From: Chloroflexota bacterium
GTDB taxonomy: Bacteria > Chloroflexota > Anaerolineae > Anaerolineales > Anaerolineaceae
DNA: 46,784 nucleotides
NCBI GenBank assembly: GCA_029556265.1
Contig: JAKQFH010000059.1
Coordinates: forward strand, 1 to 46,784
Direction of reading: 5' to 3'
Both the position numbers and the translations under genes were made by a program. The notes below the pieces were generated by a model. That model was not told the origin of the DNA. It saw only the letters and a program-made list of their open reading frames with translations, and did no database searches. Every line of letters begins with the position of its first letter. Positions within the stretch are counted from its first letter, which is position 1. Of the stretch, positions 9,072-17,168 are shown piece by piece.

Positions 9072-10136
9072 ATGGAATCGCCGGAATCATTTTGCTGTCT
9101 TTCCATAATAATCCTTGCAGTTCTGATTTATTTAATACAAAGAATTTCGGATGCGGAGGAGAAGAAAAAAAAAGACAGTACCACATCGCGATCTGCAGGC
9201 ACAAACAGGGATCAGAGCTATCCATTAAATCCCTATAGCATGCAATCCTCTCAACGACCCGGTGGTCATCTGGAAACCTCAACTATTCAACCTTCTCCCA
9301 GAACTGCCCATCCAGCCCTCCGCAGTACGCAGCCTGATCCTCACACGCCTCAGACGTCTCAACAAGCTCAACCCACTATTCAAAGGTTACCAACTGCAAC
9401 ACCCCCTCCCAGCGCTGTTTATCCAGCACCCATTTGGTCGCCGCCTGACCCTGACCCGGCTCAGACACCCCAACGAGTTCAACCCACCACTCAAAGATTG
9501 CCAACTCCTACAACTCCTGCAGTTGATATGCCGGCTTACACGCCAACTACCATCTCGCGGCAAACCACCAGCATCTTCAAGGCATCGCCAACGCTGTCAT
9601 TATCAAGTCTTCCAAATATCAAGGATTTGCACGATGCCCTGACGGGAGAAGCGCTTGACCTGAGCCGTAACTTGTTTCAATGCAACAAGTGTAAAGTTTT
9701 CTACTTTGCCGAGAACTATGAGATTCTGAAAGAGATTAATCGATCCAAATGTGTTGCGTGTGGGTCTACAAATATTCAATCTGCGTCAGAAACCTCAAAG
9801 ACTTCATCAACTTCTGTTTTCAATCCGAGCGCTGTCACCCTGGAAAACTATAAGCAATATGCGGGAAAGGTTGTCACTTTTGTAGGTCGTGTTGTATTGA
9901 TACGGGAAAGCCAAAAATGGCCTGGCAATTTTTCTGTGATGTTTGAGAATGAAAGTTGGGTCAATGGATTTAAAATATTTATCAATAGTAAATATTTAGA
10001 CCGTCTTGGTGGAAAAGATTTCATTAATAGTCTAGCAAATAAGATTGTAACAGTAAGAGGTCTCATAGTTAAGGATGCAACATTTGGTTATCAAATTGTT
10101 GTAACCGATAAACATATGATTTTGGCGGTGGAATGA
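9072..10136 (+). CDS. Membrane-anchored zinc-ribbon/OB-fold protein of the ubiquitin-like operon
   Basis: 354 aa. Residues 7-23 form one hydrophobic helix, followed by the basic cluster KKKK at 31-34, giving a likely N-in/C-out or tail-in anchor. Residues 35-170 are a Pro/Thr/Gln-rich linker with an imperfect 37-residue duplication (QRLPT at 104-108 and again at 141-145). C204xxC207 and C227xxC230 form a zinc-ribbon or treble-clef-like pair. Residues 255-353 look like an OB-fold (GKVVTFVGRVV and KIVTVRGLIV strands, ending with TFGYQIVV). OB-folds bind nucleic acid or protein. The Cys pairs could instead be an E3-like RING relative, but only four ligands are visible. It precedes the J-like gene by 56 nt. 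Confidence 0.7.
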   Translation: MESPESFCCLSIIILAVLIYLIQRISDAEEKKKKDSTTSRSAGTNRDQSYPLNPYSMQSSQRPGGHLETSTIQPSPRTAHPALRSTQPDPHTPQTSQQAQPTIQRLPTATPPPSAVYPAPIWSPPDPDPAQTPQRVQPTTQRLPTPTTPAVDMPAYTPTTISRQTTSIFKASPTLSLSSLPNIKDLHDALTGEALDLSRNLFQCNKCKVFYFAENYEILKEINRSKCVACGSTNIQSASETSKTSSTSVFNPSAVTLENYKQYAGKVVTFVGRVVLIRESQKWPGNFSVMFENESWVNGFKIFINSKYLDRLGGKDFINSLANKIVTVRGLIVKDATFGYQIVVTDKHMILAVE

Positions 10137-10192
10137 TGCGCTGATTAAGATTTGAAAACAGATACCGTTCGCATCTCGAGAAGCTAAAATCA

Positions 10193-10381
10193 TTGTCCCC
10201 TTATGATATAATTGGGGTCAATTCGAACCCCTCAAAAGTTGAACTGAAAAAGGCATACCTAAGCAAAATCAAGATTTATGATCGTGATAGAGCAGGAAAG
10301 TTTATGAAACGATATTGCGAGGAAGTTACTAAGCTGTTAAACTCTGCCCATGAGGAAATAGAAAAAAGACAGAATGACTGA
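10193..10381 (+). CDS. Degenerate J-domain-like miniprotein without HPD
   Basis: 62 aa. The first half reads like helices I and II of a DnaJ domain (SPYDIIGVN, then ELKKAYLSKIKIYDRDR). Where DnaJ proteins have YHPDR this has YDRDR, so the HPD motif that stimulates Hsp70 is lost; helix III (FMKRYCEEVTKLLNSAHEEI) remains. It starts with TTG at 10193, the first usable start after an in-frame stop at 10142. Its end overlaps the E1 gene by 8 nt (ATGACTGA), so the two are translationally coupled. Probably a structural adaptor rather than a co-chaperone. The fold assignment is by eye. Confidence 0.65.
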   Translation: MSPYDIIGVNSNPSKVELKKAYLSKIKIYDRDRAGKFMKRYCEEVTKLLNSAHEEIEKRQND

Positions 10382-11510
10382 TTTACGATATCTTCGTACC
10401 AATCTGATAGATGGCTTTTCTCAGGAAGTTGTTCAAAAACTTCACTTTGCAATTGTAGGATGTGGTGCCGTCGGTAACGAAGTGGTCAAGAACCTTACAC
10501 TTCTGGGGGTAGGTAAGCTGGATGTTTTTGATTTCGATACTATCGAAATTCACAATCTGACAAAATCTGTGCTATTCAGGGAATCTGATGTTGGCAGGAA
10601 AAAGGCTGAAGTGGTTGCTGAAAGGGCGATGGAGCTTGACCCGAACGTAAGCGTGCGAGCCTTTATTGGGGATTTCTGGGAAAAAATGTCTCTGGACATG
10701 CTGAAGGGATATAACGCGGTTATTAGCAGCGTTGATAACTTCGAGGCTCGCATTCGCCTTAATCGATTATGTGCTCTCTTCTCCAAGGACCTGGTTAATA
10801 CAGGTATCGACAGCCGGAATGCGTCAATCGAGGTGTACCCGTTCTCCCGGAATAAGGAATGCGCTTGTTACCAATGCAATCTTCCAAATAGCGTCTATGC
10901 CGAGATCTCCAAAAGATATTCCTGTGGATGGCTTCGTAATATTGCTGCTCAAGATAAGGTCATTCCAACAACTCCAATAACAGCGAGCATTGCCGGCGCA
11001 TTTGCGGCATCAATGGCGATAAGGCTGCAAAATTATGATTACGAAAAGAGTCAGCAAATCTTAATCGATTCTCGGACTGGAATCTCCATACAACTTTCGT
11101 TAGATGTAGATGAAGATTGCGGTGGTTGTTCGAACCGTTCTGCCTCAATCCTCCACGTCAAGTCATCCCCAGATATTGACAGTCGTATATTCAAGTTACC
11201 TAGAACCTTCAACAAGAATATTCAAATCACCTCGAGTGAACCGATATTAACTGAATTTCGATGTGTGAACTGCACCCCCGACCAAAAAGACGTTACAATC
11301 GTCTTCCAAAATGCTGATTCTTTTACCAGTACGTTCTCTATTTGTAAAAAATGTGGTCAAATATCAAGGGATATCATCATCAAAGACAAATTCACCATAT
11401 CGGAACTACTAAGGAAATACAAGGGATTTAGATTCCCATGTAAGTACATTTCAACTGAAATCAACGGAACCAAACTAATCATAGAAATGGAGAGGGATAA
11501 TGAACATTAA
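10374..11510 (+). CDS. ThiF-type E1 ubiquitin-like activating enzyme with extra C-terminal zinc ribbon
   Basis: 378-aa adenylating enzyme expected to activate the C-terminus of the ubiquitin-like protein encoded next. The Rossmann ATP loop is GCGAVG (residues 29-34). The acidic strand is DFDTIE (53-58) with N61 and L62. K64 stands where most family members have arginine. K77 lies in the DVGRKKAE segment and D121 in the SVDN strand. Structural zinc pairs are C165xxC168 and C249xxC252. C184 in RYSCGW is the best candidate for the thioester cysteine, followed by the crossover-like IPTTPITASIAG. A second zinc ribbon (C297xxC300, C324xxC327) and a tail of about 50 residues are unusual and may recruit E2. 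It overlaps the ubiquitin-like gene by 11 nt. Confidence 0.9.
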   Translation: MTDLRYLRTNLIDGFSQEVVQKLHFAIVGCGAVGNEVVKNLTLLGVGKLDVFDFDTIEIHNLTKSVLFRESDVGRKKAEVVAERAMELDPNVSVRAFIGDFWEKMSLDMLKGYNAVISSVDNFEARIRLNRLCALFSKDLVNTGIDSRNASIEVYPFSRNKECACYQCNLPNSVYAEISKRYSCGWLRNIAAQDKVIPTTPITASIAGAFAASMAIRLQNYDYEKSQQILIDSRTGISIQLSLDVDEDCGGCSNRSASILHVKSSPDIDSRIFKLPRTFNKNIQITSSEPILTEFRCVNCTPDQKDVTIVFQNADSFTSTFSICKKCGQISRDIIIKDKFTISELLRKYKGFRFPCKYISTEINGTKLIIEMERDNEH

Positions 11511-11739
11511 GCTAAACTTTGGGGATACGCACAGTGAGGTGGTCGAACTGACGCCTGCCTTTTTAGCAGACGATATCATTCAACAAGCTGTGACGCATTG
11601 GTCGCTTCCGGTAGATCAAAACTATAACCTCGTCAATGTGACAAAACAGAAGGTAATTCCTCCGAATGCCCCCCTTTCGTTTTCAAATATTGAGGAAGGG
11701 GATGTACTTCAAATCACACCCATTATTGTGGCGGGGTGA
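11500..11739 (+). CDS. Ubiquitin-like protein with exposed C-terminal glycine
   Basis: 79 aa, within the size of a single beta-grasp domain (ubiquitin 76). The first strand is MNIKLNF and the second is VVELTP. A helix around FLADDIIQQAVTHW follows, and late strands end in EEGDVLQITPIIV. This layout is nearest to YukD-type ubiquitin-like proteins. The last residues are VAG: one terminal glycine, no extension after it, so no processing is needed before activation. GGAGAGGG stands before the ATG, which lies inside the end of the E1 gene. The coupling implies production matched to E1. Family call by fold pattern and operon position. Confidence 0.85.
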   Translation: MNIKLNFGDTHSEVVELTPAFLADDIIQQAVTHWSLPVDQNYNLVNVTKQKVIPPNAPLSFSNIEEGDVLQITPIIVAG

Positions 11740-11742
11740 TTG

Positions 11743-12261
11743 ATGTCTCCCGTTGCAGCAAGAGTCACCCAAGACTTAATTCGACTTAAAGAACTGTCCA
11801 AGATTTCCAACAGTAAAATAAAAATTCTTCGGTCGAGTGGTTCGCCAGTAAATCATATTGAGATTGAACTGTGTTATCCAACCATCCCTTCGAATAATTA
11901 TCCAATAACCAGACAGGAAACTTCCGTCGTTCACATCAACCTGCTTGATAGCTATCCCATACCCCCCCCAAGGCTCACGGTAACAACACCGATTTTTCAT
12001 CCGAATGTCTATATTAACGGACTTATCTGCCTTGGCAGTTGGAAACCGACCGAATTTCTTGATTTCTTGGTCAAAAGAATCGTCCATACCATCTGTTTTG
12101 ACCCTCGATATGTAAATCCGTCGTCACCTGCGAACCATCTAGCTTCCGTTTGGTATATGGAGAAGTTGAGAACAAACCCCGGCTTGTTTCCAACCGTTGA
12201 TTTATCAACGCTATTCATCAACACCCCTCCTCGCCCTAATAGTATTTTCCGTAACCCTTGA
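11743..12261 (+). CDS. E2-like ubiquitin-conjugating enzyme (UBC fold)
   Basis: 172 aa. YPIPPPRL at 71-78 matches the E2 strand-loop before the active site. HPNV at 86-89 is the HPN motif whose Asn stabilises the oxyanion. G93-L-I-C96-L-G contains the active cysteine, seven residues after the HPN Asn as in eukaryotic E2s, and W100 follows at the usual distance. The first 20 residues form the N-terminal helix with the RLKEL pattern. The protein should take the ubiquitin-like protein from E1 as a thioester and transfer it to a target. The ATG at 11743 is preferred over the adjacent TTG at 11740; it lies 3 nt after the ubiquitin-like stop. The C-terminus (FINTPPRPNSIFRNP) is unlike typical E2s. 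Confidence 0.9.
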   Translation: MSPVAARVTQDLIRLKELSKISNSKIKILRSSGSPVNHIEIELCYPTIPSNNYPITRQETSVVHINLLDSYPIPPPRLTVTTPIFHPNVYINGLICLGSWKPTEFLDFLVKRIVHTICFDPRYVNPSSPANHLASVWYMEKLRTNPGLFPTVDLSTLFINTPPRPNSIFRNP

Positions 12262-12296
12262 AGCCGATGTTTTGTACGCATTGATGAGCTAAAGAA

Positions 12297-12884
12297 ATGA
12301 ACGCATCAGGGAAGCCAATTATTTGGAAGGGTTCTGGTCATTCCCCAGGGTTTAGCTCAATCGGGGAGTTATTTCATTCATTTAATATGATTGGTGGGAT
12401 GCAATTGTGCTTGCTTTCTACGGGAGGTTTAGTTGTTGCATTAAAGAAGGTTGTAAAAGGAAAAATTTATAAACATCTTATTCAACAGCGAACCGAGATG
12501 GGCGGCTTGCTCATCGGTACAGTTTACAGAATTGATCTTGCCCCCTCCCAAACTTATATTGTCGTCATTGCGGATTCCATCCCTTCGCTGAAGTCGGAAG
12601 CCACCTCGGTCTCACTCAAGCTCGGTCCTGATGTCTGGCTTTCTGCCAGAAACCTGTGTAAAGATGATCAGCGGGTGGTGGGTTGGTATCACAGTCATCC
12701 CGGTTTTGGTGCCTTCTTCAGTTCTACGGATAAGAAGACGCAGCGGGATTTTTTCAATCAGCCTTATAACATCGGACTGGTTGTCGACCCTTTTAGAAAA
12801 GAAGAGCGCTGGTTTTGCGGGAAAGAATCCGCAATTATTCAAAACCTGTATTACATGAAAAGCCGCCAAGGCACCAAAAGCTAG
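12297..12884 (+). CDS. JAB/MPN metalloprotease (JAMM isopeptidase, deubiquitinase-like)
   Basis: 195 aa. The JAMM motif is complete: E67 in TEMGGLLIG, then H132-S-H134 in GWYHSHPGFG, S142 and D145 in FFSSTD. These ligate zinc and polarise water to cut isopeptide bonds. The domain begins near residue 45 (GLVVALKKV). The first 40 residues are poorly conserved in appearance, so an ATG at 12387 or 12402 is a possible true start. Because the ubiquitin-like partner already ends in glycine, this enzyme is more likely to remove conjugates than to mature a precursor. It is the last gene of the operon, 35 nt after E2. Confidence 0.9.
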   Translation: MNASGKPIIWKGSGHSPGFSSIGELFHSFNMIGGMQLCLLSTGGLVVALKKVVKGKIYKHLIQQRTEMGGLLIGTVYRIDLAPSQTYIVVIADSIPSLKSEATSVSLKLGPDVWLSARNLCKDDQRVVGWYHSHPGFGAFFSSTDKKTQRDFFNQPYNIGLVVDPFRKEERWFCGKESAIIQNLYYMKSRQGTKS

Positions 12885-12943
12885 ATTTAGTCTCTCTGCT
12901 CCCGCAGGCCTCCAGACCGTGCGCGGAAGGAAGGCAGCAATCC

Positions 12944-12972
12944 CGTCATCGCGAGCGCTGCGCGGCGATCTG
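12944..12972 (+). repeat. REP-like dispersed element, copy 1 (half site)
   Basis: The motif GTCATCGCGAGCG, continuing into GCGCGGCGATCT, recurs in reverse orientation near 26317-26342 with one mismatch. Motifs of this shape are abundant short interspersed repeats in many bacterial genomes. Here it sits at the right flank of the AT-rich operon. Confidence 0.6.
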
Positions 12973-13078
12973 CCTGGTAAGCAGTACCATCAGCGTTTAT
13001 CGTCATCGGGAGGATTCTTCGCGTCGTTCAGAATGTTCCCCTCCCTTTACGCCCGGCTTCCCCAAAAACCCGCTGTGC

Positions 13079-13084
13079 TATAAT
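13079..13084 (+). promoter_or_regulatory. -10 box of secA
   Basis: TATAAT followed by AAAAATT, 52 nt before the secA ATG. No good -35 box is visible. Confidence 0.45.
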
Positions 13085-13135
13085 AAAAATTTGGCATCAC
13101 AACCCGCCAGAACACACCAAAGGATACTCCGCCTT

Positions 13136-16100
13136 ATGTTTAAGAAAATTACCAGCCTCCTCGCCGGCGACCAGCACAAACGCTCCATCGCCAAAATGGT
13201 CACGGTAGTAGACGCGATTAACGCCCTCGAACCCAGCTTCGAAGCCCTCAGCACCGCAGCCCTGCGCGCCAAAACGGACGAATTCCGCGCGCGCCTCTCG
13301 AATGGCGAAAGCCTGGACGCGCTCCTGCCCGAAGCCTTTGCCGCCGTGCGCGAAGCCAGCAAACGCACCCTGGGCATGCGCCACTACGACGTGCAGCTTA
13401 TCTGCGGCATCAACCTGCACCAGGGCAGCATCTCCGAGCTGCGCACAGGCGAGGGCAAAACCCTGGCTGCCACGCTGCCGCTCTACCTGAACGCCCTCGA
13501 AGGCAAAGGCGCGCACCTTATCACCGTCAACGACTATCTGGCGCGGCGCGACGGGCGCTGGATGGGCGCGATTTACCATCTGCTGGGCATGCAGGTCGGC
13601 ATCCTGCAAATGTCCGCCAGCGCGGACGGCAGTCAGCGGGCATATCTCTACGACCCCGACGAACACTCCCTGCGCGAAGAAACGCATCAGCTGCGCCCTG
13701 TCCATCGCGCGCAAGCCTACCTGGCGGATATCACCTACGGCACCAACAGCGAGTTCGGCTTCGATTACCTGCGCGACAACATCACCATGAATTGGGACCA
13801 GCGCGTGCAGCGCGGGCATCACTACGCCATCGTGGACGAGGTGGATAACATTCTCATCGATGAAGCCCGCACCCCGCTCATCATTTCCGGTCCCTCTCAC
13901 GAGGATTCCAATTACTACATCCGCATGGCGCAGGTCGCCCGCGCGCTGAACCCCGAAGACTACGAGGTGGACGAGAAAGACCGCACAGTCACGCTGACGG
14001 AAAGCGGCGTGGCACGTGTGGAAGAGCTTTTGGGCGAAGCCCTCAGCGACCCCGACCGTCCGGAGGATATCAACCCCGAGCAAGCCCGCCTGATGGGCTT
14101 TTTGGAACAGAGCCTGCGCGCGCAGTATCTTTTCCACCGCAACAAAGAATATATCGTGCAGAACGGCGAAGTCATCATCGTGGACGAATTCACCGGGCGC
14201 ATGATGCCCGGCCGGCGCTGGTCGGACGGGCTGCATCAGGCGGTGGAAGCCAAGGAAGGCGTGAAGGTGCAGGCCGAGAACGTGACGCATGCCACCATCA
14301 CCATCCAGAACTACTTCCGTATGTACAGCAAGCTGGGTGGCATGACCGGTACAGCCCTGACCGAAAAGGAAGAGTTTTACCGCATCTATGGGCTGGAAGT
14401 GCTGGCCATCCCTACTAACCTGGAATACCGCGCCAGCCGCCCCGAAACCGGCCTGAGTGAGCTGGAGGCGCGCGACGAAGAAGGTTACCGCTACAATTAC
14501 TACGCCAACAGCGCGGACCCGCAGAAGAAGGCGCTCTTCTTCAAGCGCAAGGATTACCCGGATGTGATTTACCGCACCGCGGAAGCGAAGCTGCGCGCCA
14601 TTGTGCTCGAAATCATCCGTTTTCACGTCATCGGGCGCCCGCAGCTGGTGGGCACCACCTCTGTGGAAAGCTCTGAACGCCTTTCGGAACGCCTCACTTC
14701 GGAACCGGTGCGCCGCCTTTTACAAACGGTGTTGATACGCGAAGCCTGGCGGCAAAAGTTCAACCCCAAGGGGGATGATTTTAGCGCGCCAAAAGAACTG
14801 GCCGTCCTGAACGAACCTCTTTCCAAATTGCGCATGCCCGAGCTGCGCAAACTTGGCGCGCAGTACGGCATCGAGACGCTGGACCTGGCGGACGCTTCCA
14901 ACCGGGAGCGGCTGCTGGGCGCGCTGCAGCTGACCGACGCGGATTGGGAGCGCCTGCAGCCCCTGTTCGACGCGGGCATCCCGCACCAGGTCTTGAACGC
15001 GCGAAAACACACCGAGGAATCCCTCATCATTGCCGGCGCAGGCGCGTTTGGCGCGGTCACGATTGCCACCAACATGGCAGGGCGCGGCGTGGATATCAAG
15101 CTGGGCGGTGAAATCCCGGAGAGCCTGCTGGTGCAGGTGAACCTGGTGCTGGCGTCCGTCGCGAAGATTGACCCCTACAGCCTGACCATGGAACAGCGCC
15201 TGGCAGAAGTAAAAAACCTGAACGGCGACCTGAACGAAGACCAGCGTGAAGCGGTCGAGCGCTTTAAGACCTATATGGCGGATATGGAGCGCGTGCGCGC
15301 CCTGGGCGGCTTGCACGTCATCGGCTCCGAGCGCCACGAAGCCCGCCGCATCGACAACCAGCTGCGCGGCCGCGCCGCCCGTCAGGGCGACCCGGGTTCC
15401 TCGCGTTTCTTCCTCTCGCTGGAGGATGAACTGATGCGCCTGTTTGGCGGCAGTCAGGTGGACACCCTGCTCACGCGCTTCAAGTTCGACGAGAACATGC
15501 CCATCGAAGCCAACATGATTGCCAGGCTGGTGGAGCAAGCCCAAACCCGCGTGGAAGGCGCCAACTTCGACGTCCGTAAGCACCTGCTGGAATATGACGA
15601 CGTCTTGAACGCCCAGCGCACCCGCATTTACGCCCAGCGCGACCTGATTTTCAACAAGGCTGATTTGCGCGAAGACGTGACGGATATGCTGCGCACCGAG
15701 CTGGGTCCGCGCGTCAGGGCGGGCGTGGAAGACCCGGAAGGGCCATGGAAGCTGCTGGCTTACCTGGAAGATATCCAACCCAACCTGAACACCCCCTGGG
15801 TCAGCTTCCCTTCATTCCTCTACAAGCTGGCCTTGGACCAGCTGGGAGACCCGGCTGACGAAGCCGACCTGACCCGGCGCATTCTCGCGCTGGCGGAAGA
15901 AGCGGTTGCGGCCGAACACACCCACCTGCTCGGCAACGTCAATGCGCTGCTGGATAAATCCGAACAGACTCTGAAAGACCAGCTGGCCGAGCGCGGCGAC
16001 TCCTTGGATGCCTACCTGCAAACATTTGACCCGCGCGAACCGCACGACCTGCAAACCGAGATTTCTTCCCTGCTGCAAGTGCCCGTGCGCCTGCCCCAGG

Positions 16101-17152
16101 CGCAGCAAAAAGCCCTCCTGGAAGACCCGCAAAGCATGAAAGCCCCGCTCCAAAACGCGCTGAAGACCGGATTGATGCTCACCCTCACCCGCCGTCTTCT
16201 GCTCACCCTGGAGCGCCGCTTTGGAGAGACCTGGCCGCTGAAAGCTGCCGAGCTTGCCACCCAGCCCTGGCCGGATGTGCGCAAGCAAATCCTGGATCAG
16301 GTGAACCTGATGACCGAACGCCGCGCCAAACGCCTGCTCGGACCGGATGGCGAAATCGCGCGGGACCTGGCAGCTAATGCCGAACACCTCACGCTGGCGC
16401 TGGATGATGACATTGAACGCATGCGCCTGCTGCAGCTGACCACCCAGGGCACCCGCGTCACCTTCGACGCAAAATCCCACCGCCGACAGCTCACCGGAAC
16501 CCTGCGCATGACTTATATTTTCTCGCTTGCCAACCAACTCGAGAAAATCCCGCTCAAGGACCTGAGCGAACAGGTGTTAGCGCACCTGGAAGAAGCCGAG
16601 AGCGTTTTTGTGACCGTGTTTGGGAACGCCGAATGGGAACACCTGCGCGCGAACAACTTCACGCTGGCTTCCCTGCCGCAAAACACGCGCGACCAGCTCA
16701 ACACACAGCTTGGAGCGAAACGCCTGGTCGAAATCGAAAGCCTGCCTTTGGATGAAATCCCAGCCGAAGAAAAGCCGAAAATCGTGCGGGAGCTTGGACA
16801 CGCCGCCCAGAACCGCATCTATCGTCAGCTGCTGCTCGGCACCATCACCGAAACCTGGGTGGAATACCTGACTAAAATGGAAGCCTTGCGCGTGTCCATC
16901 ACCATGGAATCCTACGCGCAGCGCGACCCGCTGGTGCAGTACAAATCCAAAGCCAGCACAATGTACACCGAGCTGTTCTCTGAGGTGCGTCAGACAGTCA
17001 TCAGCCGTATGTTCCGCTACCGCCCGAACCTGCCGGCAGATTTCAGCGGCACGCTGAGCGGCGCGGGCGTCAGCCCGGCGGCGCTTTCAGGCGGCAGCCA
17101 GGCTGCGGCCGCGGCCAGCCCCAAAAAACAGAAACGGCGCAAACGCCACTAA
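13136..17152 (+). CDS. secA: Preprotein translocase ATPase SecA, enlarged form
   Basis: 1338 aa; usual SecA proteins have 800-1000. It drives secretory preproteins through SecYEG with ATP. The Walker A is TGEGKT (104-109), Walker B with VDEVDNILIDEART, then GRMMPGRRWSDGLHQA, NMAGRGVDIKLGG and RIDNQLRGRAARQGDPGSS. Extra sequence occurs after AYLYDPDE, between the SERLSERL segment and GIPHQVLNAR (about 100 residues), and as a helical expansion of about 350 residues before the scaffold end (WVEYLTKMEALR, SYAQRDPLVQYK). The C-terminal SecB/zinc motif is missing; the tail is Ala- and Lys/Arg-rich. The ATG at 13136 starts the conserved N-terminus; the frame is open farther upstream but unlike SecA. 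Confidence 0.93.
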   Translation: MFKKITSLLAGDQHKRSIAKMVTVVDAINALEPSFEALSTAALRAKTDEFRARLSNGESLDALLPEAFAAVREASKRTLGMRHYDVQLICGINLHQGSISELRTGEGKTLAATLPLYLNALEGKGAHLITVNDYLARRDGRWMGAIYHLLGMQVGILQMSASADGSQRAYLYDPDEHSLREETHQLRPVHRAQAYLADITYGTNSEFGFDYLRDNITMNWDQRVQRGHHYAIVDEVDNILIDEARTPLIISGPSHEDSNYYIRMAQVARALNPEDYEVDEKDRTVTLTESGVARVEELLGEALSDPDRPEDINPEQARLMGFLEQSLRAQYLFHRNKEYIVQNGEVIIVDEFTGRMMPGRRWSDGLHQAVEAKEGVKVQAENVTHATITIQNYFRMYSKLGGMTGTALTEKEEFYRIYGLEVLAIPTNLEYRASRPETGLSELEARDEEGYRYNYYANSADPQKKALFFKRKDYPDVIYRTAEAKLRAIVLEIIRFHVIGRPQLVGTTSVESSERLSERLTSEPVRRLLQTVLIREAWRQKFNPKGDDFSAPKELAVLNEPLSKLRMPELRKLGAQYGIETLDLADASNRERLLGALQLTDADWERLQPLFDAGIPHQVLNARKHTEESLIIAGAGAFGAVTIATNMAGRGVDIKLGGEIPESLLVQVNLVLASVAKIDPYSLTMEQRLAEVKNLNGDLNEDQREAVERFKTYMADMERVRALGGLHVIGSERHEARRIDNQLRGRAARQGDPGSSRFFLSLEDELMRLFGGSQVDTLLTRFKFDENMPIEANMIARLVEQAQTRVEGANFDVRKHLLEYDDVLNAQRTRIYAQRDLIFNKADLREDVTDMLRTELGPRVRAGVEDPEGPWKLLAYLEDIQPNLNTPWVSFPSFLYKLALDQLGDPADEADLTRRILALAEEAVAAEHTHLLGNVNALLDKSEQTLKDQLAERGDSLDAYLQTFDPREPHDLQTEISSLLQVPVRLPQAQQKALLEDPQSMKAPLQNALKTGLMLTLTRRLLLTLERRFGETWPLKAAELATQPWPDVRKQILDQVNLMTERRAKRLLGPDGEIARDLAANAEHLTLALDDDIERMRLLQLTTQGTRVTFDAKSHRRQLTGTLRMTYIFSLANQLEKIPLKDLSEQVLAHLEEAESVFVTVFGNAEWEHLRANNFTLASLPQNTRDQLNTQLGAKRLVEIESLPLDEIPAEEKPKIVRELGHAAQNRIYRQLLLGTITETWVEYLTKMEALRVSITMESYAQRDPLVQYKSKASTMYTELFSEVRQTVISRMFRYRPNLPADFSGTLSGAGVSPAALSGGSQAAAAASPKKQKRRKRH

Positions 17153-17168
17153 ACCCACGGAGGAATAC

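Larger units (their letters stand above)
12885..13135. other. Junction between the ubiquitin-like operon and secA
   Basis: No gene seen. It holds half of a REP-like dispersed element (12944-12972) and the secA -10 box. GC-rich composition returns within this stretch. Confidence 0.6.

Noticed and set aside
8896-9282. 128-codon minus-strand frame after tRNA-Leu
   Set aside because: It lies antisense to the start of the Zn/OB gene, has no recognisable domain or ribosome site, and its composition looks like chance.
8820-13000. Attachment-site repeat of the tRNA-Leu 3' end
   Set aside because: I looked for a copy of the T-arm/acceptor sequence at the right side of the island and found none.
12815-13135. 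Extension of the secA frame upstream of 13136
   Set aside because: The added residues are unlike SecA, cross the -10 box and REP-like half site, and overlap the JAMM gene.
13097-14626. Long minus-strand frame inside secA
   Set aside because: GC-rich codon bias of secA creates long open antisense frames; the product shows no domain.
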